A DNA stretch of 64,000 bases from Carex sylvatica (lineage: Eukaryota > Streptophyta > Magnoliopsida > Poales > Cyperaceae), in assembly GCA_964058845.1 (NCBI GenBank), contig CAXKVR010000027.1:1-64000 (forward strand), given 5' to 3'. Below are positions 12,084 through 23,033 of the stretch, piece by piece; the stretch's first letter is position 1, and the number at the start of each line of letters is the position of its first letter. The translations under genes and the position numbers were made by a program. The notes under the pieces were generated by a model that was not told the DNA's origin, did not search any database, and saw only the letters and a list, made by a program, of their open reading frames with translations.

Positions 12084-12506
12084 AGGTTGGCTACTATGCT
12101 TATATAAGCATATCCCCACATATGCTTATAACTCATTTTTGTGAACCCAATGTCCAAATGGTCAATCTGAACCGTTTATCTTGTTCTCCATATTAATATG
12201 TGCTTGGAGACCAAATTTTATATTTTTCTGAATTTGTTTACTATTTATTAAGCAACTTTGAAAATCGCTGATCCAACGGTGGCTGCACAAAACAGTAAAA
12301 TCAGCAGTCACCGTTGGATTAATAATTTTCAAAGTGGCTTAATAAATAGTAAAAAAATTCAGAAAAATATAAAATTTGGTCTCCAAGCACATATTAATAT
12401 GGAGAACAAGATGAACGGTTCAGATCGACCATTTGGACATTGGGTTCACAAAAATGAGTTATAAGCATATGTGGGGATATGCTTATATAAGCATAGTAGC
12501 CAACCT
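12084..12506. mobile_element. Foldback MITE, family A, copy 2
   Basis: AGGTTGGCTACTATGC starts the element and its inverted complement GCATAGTAGCCAACCT ends it; length 423 bp; (TA)n tracts lie directly on both sides. Its core module is the ATTAATATG/GAACAAGATGAACGG form, unlike the TTGAAATG/ATGTGATCTC form in the family A copies at 2117 and 21868, although the termini are the same. The antisense and sense frames here come from the palindrome and are not genes. Confidence 0.9.
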
Positions 12507-12552
12507 CTATATATATATATATAATATGTATATATATATAATATGTATATGA

Positions 12553-12964
12553 GTAAGTCTACCATACATTGCAATGCATAGGCACCTCTATGCATTGGAC
12601 TATAAATCACCATATTCAAAGTCCAAATGATCGATCCAAACTGTTCATCTTGTTCTCCATATTAATATGTACTTGGAGACCAAATTTTACATTTTTTAGA
12701 ATTTTTTTACTATTTATTAAGCCACATTGAAAATCGCTGATCCAACGGTTACAGTAAAATCAAAAGGCACCGTTGGATCAGTAATTTTCAAAGTGACTTA
12801 ATAAATAGTAAACAAATTTTAAAAAATATAAAATTTGGTCTCCAAGCACATATTAATATGGAGAACAAGATGAACGGTTTGGATCGGTCATTTGGACTTT
12901 GAATCCGTGATTTATAGTCCAATGCATAGAGGTGCCTATGCATTGCAATGTATGGTAGACTTAC
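12553..12964. mobile_element. Foldback MITE, family B, copy 1
   Basis: Termini GTAAGTCTACCATACATTGC and its inverted complement GCAATGTATGGTAGACTTAC bound a 412 bp palindrome. The core (cttggagaccaaatttt flanked by gttcatcttgttctcc) is shared with families A and C, while the outer ~50 bp is family-specific. A short (TA)n spacer separates it from the previous MITE. Confidence 0.88.
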
Positions 12965-13427
12965 TCATATGTATATATATAATATATGTATATATATATA
13001 TATCAAATTTGAGAAACCGGAAAGTTATTTTTTTTTTTTTATAAATTTTGAATTCGTCGGTTCAGTTAGGGCAGAGGGAGAAAGGGCAAAAGCGAGAGGG
13101 AGGGAGATAGCGGCGGGGACCGGAAAAAAAAAGAAAAAAAGAAAGAGAGAGCTCCTGAGTTTTTTAAAATAACCATGGTTCAGCTGAAATTATAAAAATA
13201 TCCGAACAGTTAATTTTTTCCACAGTCCAGAATTAAAAGTCTGAACCGTGAAAAATTTCCACTGTTGAGGTTTTTATTTATTTTATAAACTCATTTTTTT
13301 TATAATATATGTATAATATATACATATATACATATATTATATTATATATACATATACACACACACATACATATACATATACACATACATACATATACATA
13401 CATATACATACATATATATATACATAG
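12965..13427. other. TA/CA-rich tracts around a purine-rich patch
   Basis: (TA)n at 12969-13002, then a purine-rich patch (13068-13160, gggagaaagggc and aaagaaaaaaag types), then (TA/CA)n dinucleotide DNA at 13305-13425 including cacatacata repeats. No gene. The ataaactcatttttttt block at about 13283 repeats the one near 1998. Confidence 0.5.
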
Positions 13428-14233
13428 AGGTTGGCTACTATGCTTATATAAGCATATCCCCACATATGCTTATAACTCATTTTTGTGTTTCCAATGTCCA
13501 AATGGTCGATCTGAACCGTTCATCTTGTTCTCCATATTAATATGTGCTTGGAGACCAAATTTTACATTTTTCTGATTTTTTTTACTATTTATTAAGCCAC
13601 TTTAAAAATTATTAATCCAACGGTGGCTGCTGATTTTACTATTTTGTGCAGCCACCGTTGGATCAGCGATTTTCAAAGTGGCTTAATAAATAGTAAACAA
13701 ATTCAGAAAAATGTAAAATTTAGTCTCCAAGCACATATTAATATGGAGAACAAGATGAACGGTTCAGATCGACCATTTGGACATTGGAAACACAAAAATG
13801 AGTTATAAGCATATGTGGGGATATGCTTATATAAGCATATCCCCACATATGCTTATAACTCATTTTTGTGTTTCCAATGTCCAAATTGTCGATCTGAACC
13901 GTTAGATGTGATCTCTATATTGAAATATGATTGGAGACCAAATTTTATATTTTTCTGAATTATTTTACTATTTATTAAGCCAATTTGAAAATCTCTGATC
14001 CAATGGTGGCTTCTAATTTTACTGTTATGTTAAGCTACCGTTGGATCAGCGATTTTCAAAGTGGCTTAATAAATAGTAAAAAAAATCAGAAAAATATAAA
14101 ATTTGGTCTCCAAGCACATTTCAATATAGAGATCACATCTAACGGTTCAGATCGACTATTTGGACATTGAAAACACAAAAATGAGTTATAAGTATATGTT
14201 GGGATATGCTTATATAAGCATAGTAGCCAACCT
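13428..14233. mobile_element. Composite of two family A MITEs sharing one terminus
   Basis: The left unit starts AGGTTGGCTACTATGC at 13428 and the right unit ends GTAGCCAACCT at 14233. At the junction (about 13815-13850) neither unit has its outer ggttggctactatg sequence; both are joined through the inner palindrome ccccacatatgc / gcatatgtgggg around atatgcttatataagcatat. The left unit carries the ATTAATATG core, the right one the TTGAAATATG/ATGTGATCTC core. This is a head-to-tail dimer fused through a shared terminal palindrome, probably by recombination or a template switch. Confidence 0.85.
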
Positions 14234-14256
14234 CCATACATATACATATATTATAT

Positions 14257-14480
14257 AAAAAAAACGGTTACCAAATAACTGGATCAAAACTGGTTATTGG
14301 ATAACCAGACACTCTCCATATTACCACACCAAGTAACCAGACATTTTTCTCAATTTCGAGAATTGGGTCATCGGAAAGAAATTGAAAATCCGGTTGTTTA
14401 GTAATTGGATTGGGTATTTTTTGAGATTCTTTCAAAAATTGAGTAGATTTTGCAACTTTGTTTTATTTTTGAGTATTTAT
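14257..14480 (+). repeat. Dispersed repeat, inverted partner of 5816-6034
   Basis: It begins ggttaccaaataactgg and runs through gacactctccatatt, gaaagaaattgaaaatccgg and ttggattgggtatttttt, all present as inverted complements in 5816-6034. Divergence is visible at many positions, so the copies are not recent. No coding capacity. Confidence 0.75.
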
Positions 14481-15100
14481 AAAAATTTCGTATATTTTTG
14501 TGTAGAATTTTAGAAAGGACAGTTTGTTTCGTTATTTTTACAGATAGGATCAAATGGAAATTTTCTCAAAAAGAACAAAAAGGTCAATTCATGTGAGAAT
14601 GATATGAACATAAATTCCGACCACATTATTTTCCCTGTGCTCTGTGCAAACAATGCCGACATATATTTTCATTTTGGGTTCGAAGCTTAGTCATGATTCA
14701 CGTAAAATTTATTTTTAATCCAAAATCGAACTAGAGCTAATGGGACGCATAATTATGGAGAAGCACCGGCAGTGAAAATACTCGAATATACTTTAGCTTT
14801 TGAATCGGAAAAAAAGCCTTTTTTTTAAGAATTTGAATATTTAGATTTTCTTTTCAGCACCAAAAGTTTTTTTTTTTAATGTTTCATCCGCGTCCTTCTA
14901 TCTATCTACTCTCGTTCCATCCAAATATCACAAGTAAGAATTTTGCAACGAAAAATTCTCTGTTACGCATCTAACCAAAGAATTGCTCATCCATCAAAAT
15001 CGAAAGTGCACAAAAAGAAAAAATTATGGAACAATTCGGTCATTTGAAGAATGGAAAAATACAACAATTGTTAACAAATAAGATTACAGCTGAATTGTTC
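14481..15100. other. Intergenic spacer downstream of the Nudix gene
   Basis: No gene, bounded repeat or RNA was recognised here. The sequence is AT-rich with several T runs (14818-14826, 14869-14877). Confidence 0.5.
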
Positions 15101-15463
15101 CAATGTTAACACATATCTACATCCTGTTTTCTACTCAGTCAATATCCCTTCTTGAGCAGGCTGAGGAGCTTCAAAATTATCACAACTACAAACTTGCTCA
15201 AGACTTATTTTCCCTGCTTCCGACGAACCTTTTAGGTGGTTCCTGTTCCTTTTCTTCCCGGCTTTCCCAATTGCTTTCAACAATTATTGCGTGAAGATCA
15301 GATGCTGCAACTCGACTTGCAGCTAAACACTTTGAATCCACCCGACCTTCCAACTCTCGACGGAAAACATCTCACATGCTTCCATTCTCATGAAGAGTTA
15401 CAGCAAGTCAGTTAAACAACACTCTAAACTGTAAACAATCAACAAATCGACCGAACAAATCAC
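15101..15463 (-). other. Probable 3' untranslated region of the Nudix gene
   Basis: This stretch directly follows the Nudix stop codon on the minus strand and is clearly richer in G+C than the DNA beyond 15100, which fits a transcribed region. It could also contain an alternative terminal exon; related plant Nudix proteins often have a somewhat longer C-terminal tail. No poly(A) signal could be fixed with confidence. The plus-strand frame at 15103-15294 is taken as a shadow. Confidence 0.4.
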
Positions 15464-16183
15464 CTACGCCATAGCTGTCTCTTGCATACACCGCATACTG
15501 AGCTGCGACACAAGCCTGTCGAGTGCGTCTGTCATCCATTTGTGCTGGCAACCTTCCCTTGCCTCGGCCACCGACACCCACTTCCTGTTTCTCACATTCA
15601 TCTCGGGCCACATAGGCAGTTCATTTGTGACATTGAGTGCATACATCACTCCCTCGTATACAATATTATACCGTTTGCTGATGTAATTCCAACAGCCAAG
15701 TCGTGCTTGTAGGATTCCACGGACACCGGCTTCTTCGATTGCTTCACGGGCAACCGCTTGGTCTATTGTTTCATCCTCTTCCCATCCTCCCTGTTGATTA
15801 ACAATAACAATTCTAATTAGATAATTTGATAATCAATCAATACAAGTCAATTAAGAAGCAATTCAATTTTATTTTTATTTGGAGTAAAATGTGGGGATTT
15901 TTTTACCTTAGGAAACATCATGCCATGTCCCTTTTGTGAGCTGATAACAAGCACCTCGATGGTTTCATCAATGCGGCTACCAATTGGCTCTCCTTCTTTG
16001 AGCTTGTAAGGGATACATCTGTTATCAAATAAAATCCAATCAATATATGCTCAAATTCTACAAATTGTGAATGAATTTTAACAGTTATAAGTAGGTGCTG
16101 AGTACTGACCCGACAACAAGCCTGCCGCCAGTTTTGGTTTTCCTCTGGAGCTCTCTGCCTTGACGAGATACCATGCAAACCAT
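15464..16183 (-). CDS. Nudix hydrolase, plant NUDT12/13/16-like, three exons
   Basis: Exons on the minus strand: 16183-16110, 16018-15907 and 15790-15464 (stop TAG at 15466-15464), giving 170 residues. Both introns begin GT and end AG (donors gtcagt and gtaaaa) and the phases join cleanly. The start MVCMVS matches the usual short N-terminus of this family, followed by an RLVVGCIP-type first strand. The complete Nudix box lies at residues 63-85: G63, E69, R77-E78, E81-E82 and G84 all fit G-x5-E-x7-RE-U-x-EE-x-G-U, with the core REAIEEAG intact, so metal binding is expected. A downstream WPE...RKWVSV...EA region and CQHKWM are typical of the plant clade that hydrolyses diadenosine/diphosphoinositol polyphosphates. 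No clear transit peptide is seen. It is the only intact ordinary gene recognised. A second in-frame ATG lies three codons later. Exact substrate unknown. Confidence 0.92.
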
Positions 16184-17070
16184 TTTCTCTCTCTCTAACT
16201 TTGAATGACAATCTCTTTTAAAAACTAGGGATCGCTTCCTCTTCGACCGTACTTGCTACTTTCCCTTAATCAACTGGGAACGGTATTGATTATAAATAAA
16301 CTAATTCCGCTTCCTGACTAAAAGGGTTCGGATGGGCACGAAAAATGTAAGCTAAAGACGAACAGCACAGATAGGCTCCAAAATTAGAAATCAGAAAAGG
16401 ACTAAAGACGAGCAGATTAGCAAAAAGAACTCTGCGAATTTGTTCTTTCTGTTTTGAGAATTGGTTTACTTTGTAAGTTGCAACTAATTAATGGGGCTCT
16501 GAAAGCTTGGAATGAAATGGGGTCAGTTATATAGAGTTCGAGAAACGAGAGATGCATAAAAGAGCGAGGCGTTAGAGATAAAGCGCGTTGGGAAGCGGAG
16601 CCGACCTTTCGCTGTGCTTTCTTTTGGGGAATGCTAACGGCGCTACAACCGCGGTGACGGCGACACCTAGGCGCGTTATTTTTCTTTCTTTTTTATTTCC
16701 TTCGTCTGGGTGGGGCTGTCGAAATTCATTATTAAATTCTCAAAAAAAAAAGAAATTCATTATTAAATTAATGATTTCGTTTTGTCAGGTTATGGTTTAT
16801 CAGTATCCTACCTCATTCAATACGACTTCGGAGTGTTTGTGTATTTGTATATTGTGCGAGAAGTCGGCTCGTTTCGTCGGGTCCGTTGGGAGCATTGGCG
16901 CTTGCAGTTGGATAAGGTTAAACTTAATTTCCGGGAGAAAAGAGATCAGGCAGGGAACAGGTGGGTCCGAAGCTATTGCTGCCTATATCGGCCGAGAAGG
17001 TAGGTGCGTCTTTATCTGGTATTTTCGTCGTATTGTATTTCATAAAAATATGGGTATAAAAAAAAATTGA
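16184..17070 (-). promoter_or_regulatory. 5' leader and promoter region of the Nudix gene
   Basis: Upstream of the Nudix start, on its strand, is a GA-rich leader (agagagagagaaa directly before the ATG). A G+C-rich, CpG-containing patch lies at 16555-16680 (gcgcgttgggaagcgg, gctacaaccgcggtgacggc). The plus frame 16588-17070 (160 codons) crosses this patch, is interrupted in character by an A/T-rich stretch, and shows no domain; I regard it as chance. A divergent transcript cannot be ruled out. No TATA box could be chosen with confidence. Confidence 0.4.
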
Positions 17071-18136
17071 TATTCATATTGATATTGAAAAAAGAATTCA
17101 AATAAATGCGAAGAAAAAATATTTAGTACTTGTTATGCTATAAAATAATAATCAAGTATAAAATTATATATGATAATATTTTATTTCTACATATAATTGT
17201 ATATAGTAGAATTAAGTGTTCTCAACCTAATCAAGTTCTCTGTAAACTTAGTTTTAAAATTTATAAAATTTACTTTAAATAACGAATAACGAATCTAAAT
17301 TGTTAAAATCAAATTTATAGGTTGTCGAACTAATTTAGCACATATAAACGTATTAAAATCAATTTATAAATTTTCTTTTTTAATTATTTAACTTTATACT
17401 AAATTAGTTTATGCAAAGCTTTTAAGAAAAATACTTAATACCAAATTAAATCCAAAAAATTATAAATTTAACATGTAACACATTAGTCTTAGAATAGATC
17501 AATTTCAATCATTTTGAATCATTAGTTAAAATCATTTTAATATATTTTGAAATTAAACTCACATAAAAACTTGGTGGCCGGTGTGCTTAAAGAGCACCTT
17601 AGTTATTAGAATTTAACTCCAAATAATTTTCTGTCACGTAATGTGACATCTCAAAAATAATAAATCTAAACCGTTGAAATCTTTTAAGGCTAGGTTCTCC
17701 AAAAGTTTAATTTGAACCGGTACTATTTGAACCAGTTGAAATCTTAAAATTTCTAGATTAAATCAGATGAAAAATTTCAAAGGCGGAACTATTCCTACTA
17801 GTACCACCGGTGTCCGGTGGCGGTGGGATTTGGAAAGATGGTAAACGTTGGATGCTGCCGTGTATTGACAGCTAGAAACAACAAAAACCCCAAAGTACCG
17901 CACTACCATCTACCGCAACACGGAAGGGAGCTGAATGATGGAAACAATCTTGATGGAGATTTGATTTCCGTAACGCATACGATCCGTCCCGTCTCAATCT
18001 GTTAACTGTTAAGATTTAAGAAACGGATCGGATGATAAATTCTCTGCTGGTCTCCACCTCAGCCTCACTGTAATTGTGAATCAGGAGAGAGACTAGGGCT
18101 GAGTTCAGCAAGGGGAACACAAGGAATTAATTAATT
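17071..18136. other. Intergenic DNA, no gene seen
   Basis: AT-rich to about 17560; then mixed sequence with a short hairpin-forming tgcttaaagagca at about 17583. The 62-codon frame at 17817-18005 (+) has more balanced codon content than its surroundings but no recognisable domain or splice context. Confidence 0.45.
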
Positions 18137-18441
18137 TCAGGAATTCGCATGATTGAAGTAATTGGGATCCTCTTCCGGTAACAGTGCCTTGATAATCTCA
18201 CCTCCAAAAATAAATGTATAATTGTTAATTTTATTCGAATATCTTGCAAATTATTAAGAGAGTAGATCGCACTGAGTTAATGCTGCAGAAGATCTCAACT
18301 CTTGAACAGAAAAAATGATTATTAGTCCAACTGTACACAAGATCCGCAATTCCCAAATCGATGTACAAAGGGACAACGGAAGTGTCTGGAATTTGATTAT
18401 CCACATCGTTGCCATTTATTTCTGCCTGAGCACGACAAAGA
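18137..18441 (-). pseudogene. Possible orphan exons of an unrecognised gene
   Basis: On the minus strand, a good acceptor (ttctttgtcgtgctcag at about 18442-18426) precedes an open stretch beginning AEINGNDVDNQIPDTSV and running about 35 residues. About 120 bp on, a second acceptor-like site (ttatttttggag, about 18216-18205) precedes GT-GAG-ATT and a frame reading EIIKALLPEEDPNYFNHANS that stops at 18139-18137. Composition and residue choice look protein-like, unlike the AT-driven frames nearby. The donor after the first stretch is not clear and no upstream exons were found, so this may be a captured or degraded 3' gene fragment. I do not recognise the protein. Confidence 0.25.
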
Positions 18442-18524
18442 AGAAAAAAAATGGAGTTTCGAAATTTAGTCAGGATAATAGCTTTCAGGATAGGCATATT
18501 GACACTACACATTAATATTAACAT

Positions 18525-20045
18525 ATTTTTTATAAAATATTAATGCATGGATAATTTTAATTCTCTTTATTTGTCTTTCTAACTATTAAATTTGTTCATA
18601 ATATAATTGATATAGTGATCTTTGATTACCACAATTGCTGGATAAACTACTGATTTTTATTTTTTTATTCTGCATAGATATAATTTAAAGTTTGAAAATG
18701 GTGATGTGATCTGAATTTATTTCTTGTTGATTTAACTTTTCGTATATATTGTTTCGAGTTTGATTTCAATCATACGATTTGCAAAATAACATATTGAATT
18801 AAAGTTTCAAAATAGACAAGATATGTATTTAATTTTTTTTTATTATAATTTTAAAGAGTTTTGATATTATGATACACTAACTTTAATACGTAAAATGATC
18901 CAACTCAAGTATATTGTATAATTTTTATAATTTTTTCTCTTAATTTTGATACTTATAATCTATATGTTTATGTAATTAATTTTGATTACGTACGTGGCTG
19001 GTATATATATATTTGGTTGGTGCATGCTTGTATAAGCCAATTAAGTTTTGGTTACAATACTATTGGGACATGCCAGCTGCAGTACATGTCTTCAATAAAT
19101 AGCTACTATTAATTTTAATTAATTAGTATATACTGGCAAATATATATTTATTTAATTTATATCATTTCCTGTATCTCATGTACAGGCAACCATTAATTGC
19201 AGTATCTTGCTTATAGTTCTGGGAAAAGGAACTTGTATATTATTCTACTATTAATGTTTGAATTTAAATATATTCTAACTTGTATACTATTCTAACATGC
19301 ATTGTAAATTATTCTAACTTGTATATTATTCTAACATTGTAGGAACGGATCTTAAGCCAATCAAAAGATAGCTAAGCCACTCCTATGATTTTAAAATATT
19401 AGTTATATATACTAAGATTTAATTAAATTTTTTTTAAAAATATTTTATATAGTCTAGTCCTCCTCATAAATGATAACATATTAACTTTAGTCTAGTGGTA
19501 AGAGATTGGGTTCAATTCTCACTAGCCATAATTTTTGTATTTTAATTTTTAGCACTCTTTATTAAGATTTTTTAGTTCCATCTCTGTAACATTGTGTTTT
19601 CTTTTTGTATATTATTCTACTAGAACTTGAATAATATTATTCTAACATTGTGTTTGCTTGAAGAGAGGAGTAACAGAGATCATATACAACGAGATCGATT
19701 AGCAAATTGCACATGGAATGAACATGCCAGTCACGTAAAACGAGGAGAAGAATTCTCCACAGCTGCTAATTAACCAATGGCAAACACACCCTTAATTAAC
19801 AATGGCAATTCTCAAACTATTTGGTGGTCAACACATTTTGACCGTTTTTGTTCCCGAATCTTCTGTGGCAGGTGCCTAATACCGCCAGATAAAAGAGATT
19901 CAAATAGTTTGTTTTCGGCCTAAAAGTAGGTGATCGCACGAACGGCATGGGTTCAGCTCCAGCAGCACACAGTTTTAAATAAATAAAATCATATCTATTT
20001 CAAATTGCGAGGTTTTGATACTTTCATGGGGTAAATAGAGAAGTA
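18525..20045. other. AT-rich intergenic DNA
   Basis: No gene supported. Around 19489-19530 a tRNA-promoter-like text (tagtctagtggtaaga then gggttcaattctc) suggests a decayed SINE head, but the spacing between the two boxes is far too short for a tRNA fold, and a similar but weaker text lies near 21722-21745. Confidence 0.45.
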
Positions 20046-20054
20046 TATATTTAA

Positions 20055-20712
20055 GGGGGAATTTCATATATATCCCTCAAAAATTTCAATATTACGTATT
20101 TATCCCTCCAAAATTAGTAATTACATATTTATCCTTAAAAATTGTACAAACTCATATATTTGCCCAATCTAACTCTATAACATATCAAATATCTCCAAAA
20201 ATAATTAAATAATAGTTTTTAAAACTTTAAAATTTGTTTTACAATATTAATTAATAATATATTGACCATTATGTGGTTATGCCCTTCGGCCTCTCTAGTC
20301 CGCTTGAATTCTCTTCTTTGTAAAGCGTTAAACCTCCCCCACCTCTCTCTCCAAACGCACCAAATTATAGATTTCTCCCCGCCTTCTCTAGTCGTCTCTC
20401 CTTTCACAGATTTTTGCTGCCCCTCACTACTTTAGTTTTTCATTTTCGTATGGAGAGAACTTAGACGGATTAAAGAGAAAAAAAAATAAAGAGCATAATA
20501 GTCATCATATTTTTTAATTAATATTGTAAAATTATTTTTTTAAGTTTAAAAAAATATTATTTAATTATTTTTAGAGAAATTTGATATGTTACAGAGTTAG
20601 ATTAGACAAATATATAAGTTTGTATGATTTTAAGAATAAATATGTAATTATTGATTTTGGAGGAATAAATATGTAATATTAAAACTTTTGAGAGATATAC
20701 ATGAAATTGCCC
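20055..20712. mobile_element. Non-autonomous Mutator-like element (MULE)
   Basis: The element is 658 bp and is flanked by a perfect 9 bp duplication TATATTTAA at 20046-20054 and 20713-20721, the target-site length typical of MULEs. The termini are inverted repeats of about 220 bp each (left GGGGGAATTTCAT, right ATGAAATTGCCC), alignable across motifs such as atttatccctcc and atctaactctataacat. Between them lies about 200 bp (about 20275-20475) that is pyrimidine- and GC-richer than the arms (cctcccccacctctctctcc) and resembles neither arm. That centre may be a captured genomic fragment, as in Pack-MULEs. The minus frame 20219-20407 spans arm and centre and is not convincing as a gene. Confidence 0.9.
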
Positions 20713-20721
20713 TATATTTAA

Positions 20722-21867
20722 ATTTAGTGTAGACCGTTTGTCTGAAATAAACACTACTTCTCTCAACTTGTACCGACATATTTTATTTTTTTACTGTATC
20801 CAACAAATAAGAAAAAAACATTTTATATAACTAATGAAACTCCCTGATCATTACATTTATTTTTTACTTTGAATAATGACTTAATTACCAGCCTTCTTGG
20901 TTGATTCTAGATAGAAAATGTCGCAGTACCACACAATCCGTGAATAAAAGTCATCCGACTCTAATTATTTGATTCGTTTTTTTTTGTTTTAATTGGAAAG
21001 AAAAATTCCAACGTTGAGTCTCTTTTAAGTTTTAACAAATTATTTTCTTTTTATGGAAGTGGTAATAAAATTCGTCAAAAATAAAAGTTCAGGCAAAGGA
21101 AACAAAAAATAGTAAATCTCCTTGCGCTGTTGCATGAGAATTTCTCAACATGCGCAATTTTTCAATCCTGGTAAAGCTTATTTTGACTGATTTTCTCTTT
21201 GGAATTTTTGATTAAAAATTGGAAATTAAAGCACGTACCTAACAGCGCAATTTTTCAATCTGGTAATTCTCTGTTGGAATTTTAGGTCTAACATGTTGCT
21301 TTCAAAATAGAAAATATTATTTTTGCCGTTATATTGAAAACTAATTATTTATGTTAAAAGAAATTTTAGATAGATAAAGATATCTACAAGAATATGACAG
21401 CATTCACGAAGGATAAAAGTATTTTTTGCCAACAGTATCGTCGCGGATACTCGTAAGAAATAACACATTTCTATCAGTGTACTCTTAATAATATTTTTTT
21501 TTTACCCTCGCACATATATATTGTTTGATTACTTACCAATTCCTAATGTTATCTTATATTGTTTCCCATTTTTTATAAGCCTAATTAGATTTGTACTCAT
21601 TCTTCTAGAATCGTAATGTTTATCTAAATGTTCATGATAATCAGGTATATTAAAATTTCCTGCTAAAGAGAATTGTCATATGCACTTGGAGGAAAAATAT
21701 ATTTATGATGAGCATTAATCTTTAGTCTAGTAATAAAGACGTTTCTATTTAAGAGATTATAAATTTAACATTTGCATGGAGAAAAAATATATTATTGTAA
21801 TAACAAAAGTATTAAATAGTTGTATGATTTGATTTTCAACATTTGCTAAATATATATATACATATAG
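20722..21867. other. AT-rich intergenic DNA
   Basis: No coding region or bounded element recognised. A caatttttcaatc..ggtaa motif occurs twice (about 21156 and 21247), a small duplication. Confidence 0.5.
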
Positions 21868-22290
21868 AGGTTGGCTACTATGCTTATATAAGCATATCCC
21901 CACATATGCTTATAACTCATTTTTGTGTTTTCAATATTCAACTGGTCGATCTGAACTGTTAGATGTGATCTCTATATTGAAATGTGCTTGGAGACCAAAT
22001 TTTATATTTTTCTGAATTTGTTTACTATTTATTAAGCCACTTTGAAAATCGTTGATCCAACGGTGACTTAACAAAACAGTAAAATCAGAAGCCACCGTTG
22101 GATCAGAGATTTTCAAATTGGCTTAATAAATAGTAAAAACATTCAGAAAAATATAAAATTTGGTCTCTAAGCACATTTCAATATAGAGATCACATCTAAC
22201 GGTTCAGATCGACCATTTGGACATTGGAAACACAAAAATAAGTTATAAGCATATGTGGGGATATGCTTATATAAGCATAGTAGCCAACCT
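21868..22290. mobile_element. Foldback MITE, family A, copy 5
   Basis: A 423 bp copy with the same length and termini (AGGTTGGCTACTATGC ... GTAGCCAACCT) as the copies at 2117 and 12084. The core is the ATGTGATCTC/TTGAAATG form. (TA)n lies on the left and (TA)n(GA)n on the right. Confidence 0.9.
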
Positions 22291-22315
22291 CTATATATAT
22301 AGAGAGAGAGAGAGA

Positions 22316-22719
22316 GTAAGGCTACCATATATTACAATGCATAGACATTTTTATACATTGGACTATAAATCACCAAATTCAAAGTCCAAATAACCGATCC
22401 AAACCGTTCATCTTGTTCATCATATTAATATGTGTTTCGAGACCAAATTTTATATTTTTGAAATTTTTTTACTATTTTTTAAGATTTATTAAAAATTGCT
22501 GTTTTTTATGGTCCATATTAGTCTGAAAAACAATGATTTTCAATAAATCTAAAAAATAGTAAAAAAATTCAAAAAAAAAAATTAAGTTTTGGTCTCCAAA
22601 CACATAATAATATGGAGAACAAGATGAACAGTTTGGATCGGTTATTTGGACTTTGAATCCGGTGATTTATAGTCCAATGCACAAAGATGCCTATGTATTG
22701 CAATGCATGGTAGCCTTAC
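22316..22719. mobile_element. Foldback MITE, family B, copy 2
   Basis: GTAAGGCTACCATATATTAC starts the element and its approximate inverted complement, ending GGTAGCCTTAC, closes it; 404 bp. (GA)n lies left and (TA)n right. The centre differs from copy 1: a tttttagatttattgaaaat / tttttatggtcc block replaces the ccaacggt block. Confidence 0.85.
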
Positions 22720-22740
22720 TATATATATATATATATATAA

Positions 22741-23017
22741 TATGTGTTCGGAGACCAAAATTTAATATTTTATGAAAATTGTTTTACTATTTTTTTAAAT
22801 TTATTGAAAATCGTTGTTTTTTCAGACAAATCTAGACCATAAAAAACAACAATTTTCAATAAATCTAAAAAAAAAAGTAAAAGATTTCCAAAAATTATAA
22901 AATTTGGTCTCCAAAGATATTAATATTGAGAACAAGATGAACGGTTTGGATCAGTTATTTAGACTTTGAATCCAGTGATTTATAGTCTAATGTACAAAAA
23001 TGCCTATGCATTGATAT
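22741..23017. mobile_element. Foldback MITE, family B, left-truncated copy
   Basis: The sequence begins inside the core (tgtgttcggagacc), passes the centre and runs outward to tttatagtctaatgtac and tgcctatgcattg, then gives way to (TA)n. The left outer arm and the last bases of the right terminus are missing. (TA)n tracts replace the lost ends on both sides. Confidence 0.75.
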
Positions 23018-23033
23018 ATATATATATATTATA

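Noticed and set aside
11922..13575. Ile/Tyr-rich ORFs (for example 11922-12119 and 13309-13575)
   Set aside because: They are translations of (TA)n and (CA)n dinucleotide tracts and MITE ends.
16588..17070. 160-codon plus-strand ORF as a gene divergent from the Nudix gene
   Set aside because: No domain, composition shifts within it, and it crosses a probable promoter patch; no splice or leader evidence.
19489..19530. tRNA-like or SINE head with box A (tagtctagtggtaaga) and box B (gggttcaattctc)
   Set aside because: The two boxes are only a few bases apart, no tRNA fold is possible, and no A-tail or target duplication was found.
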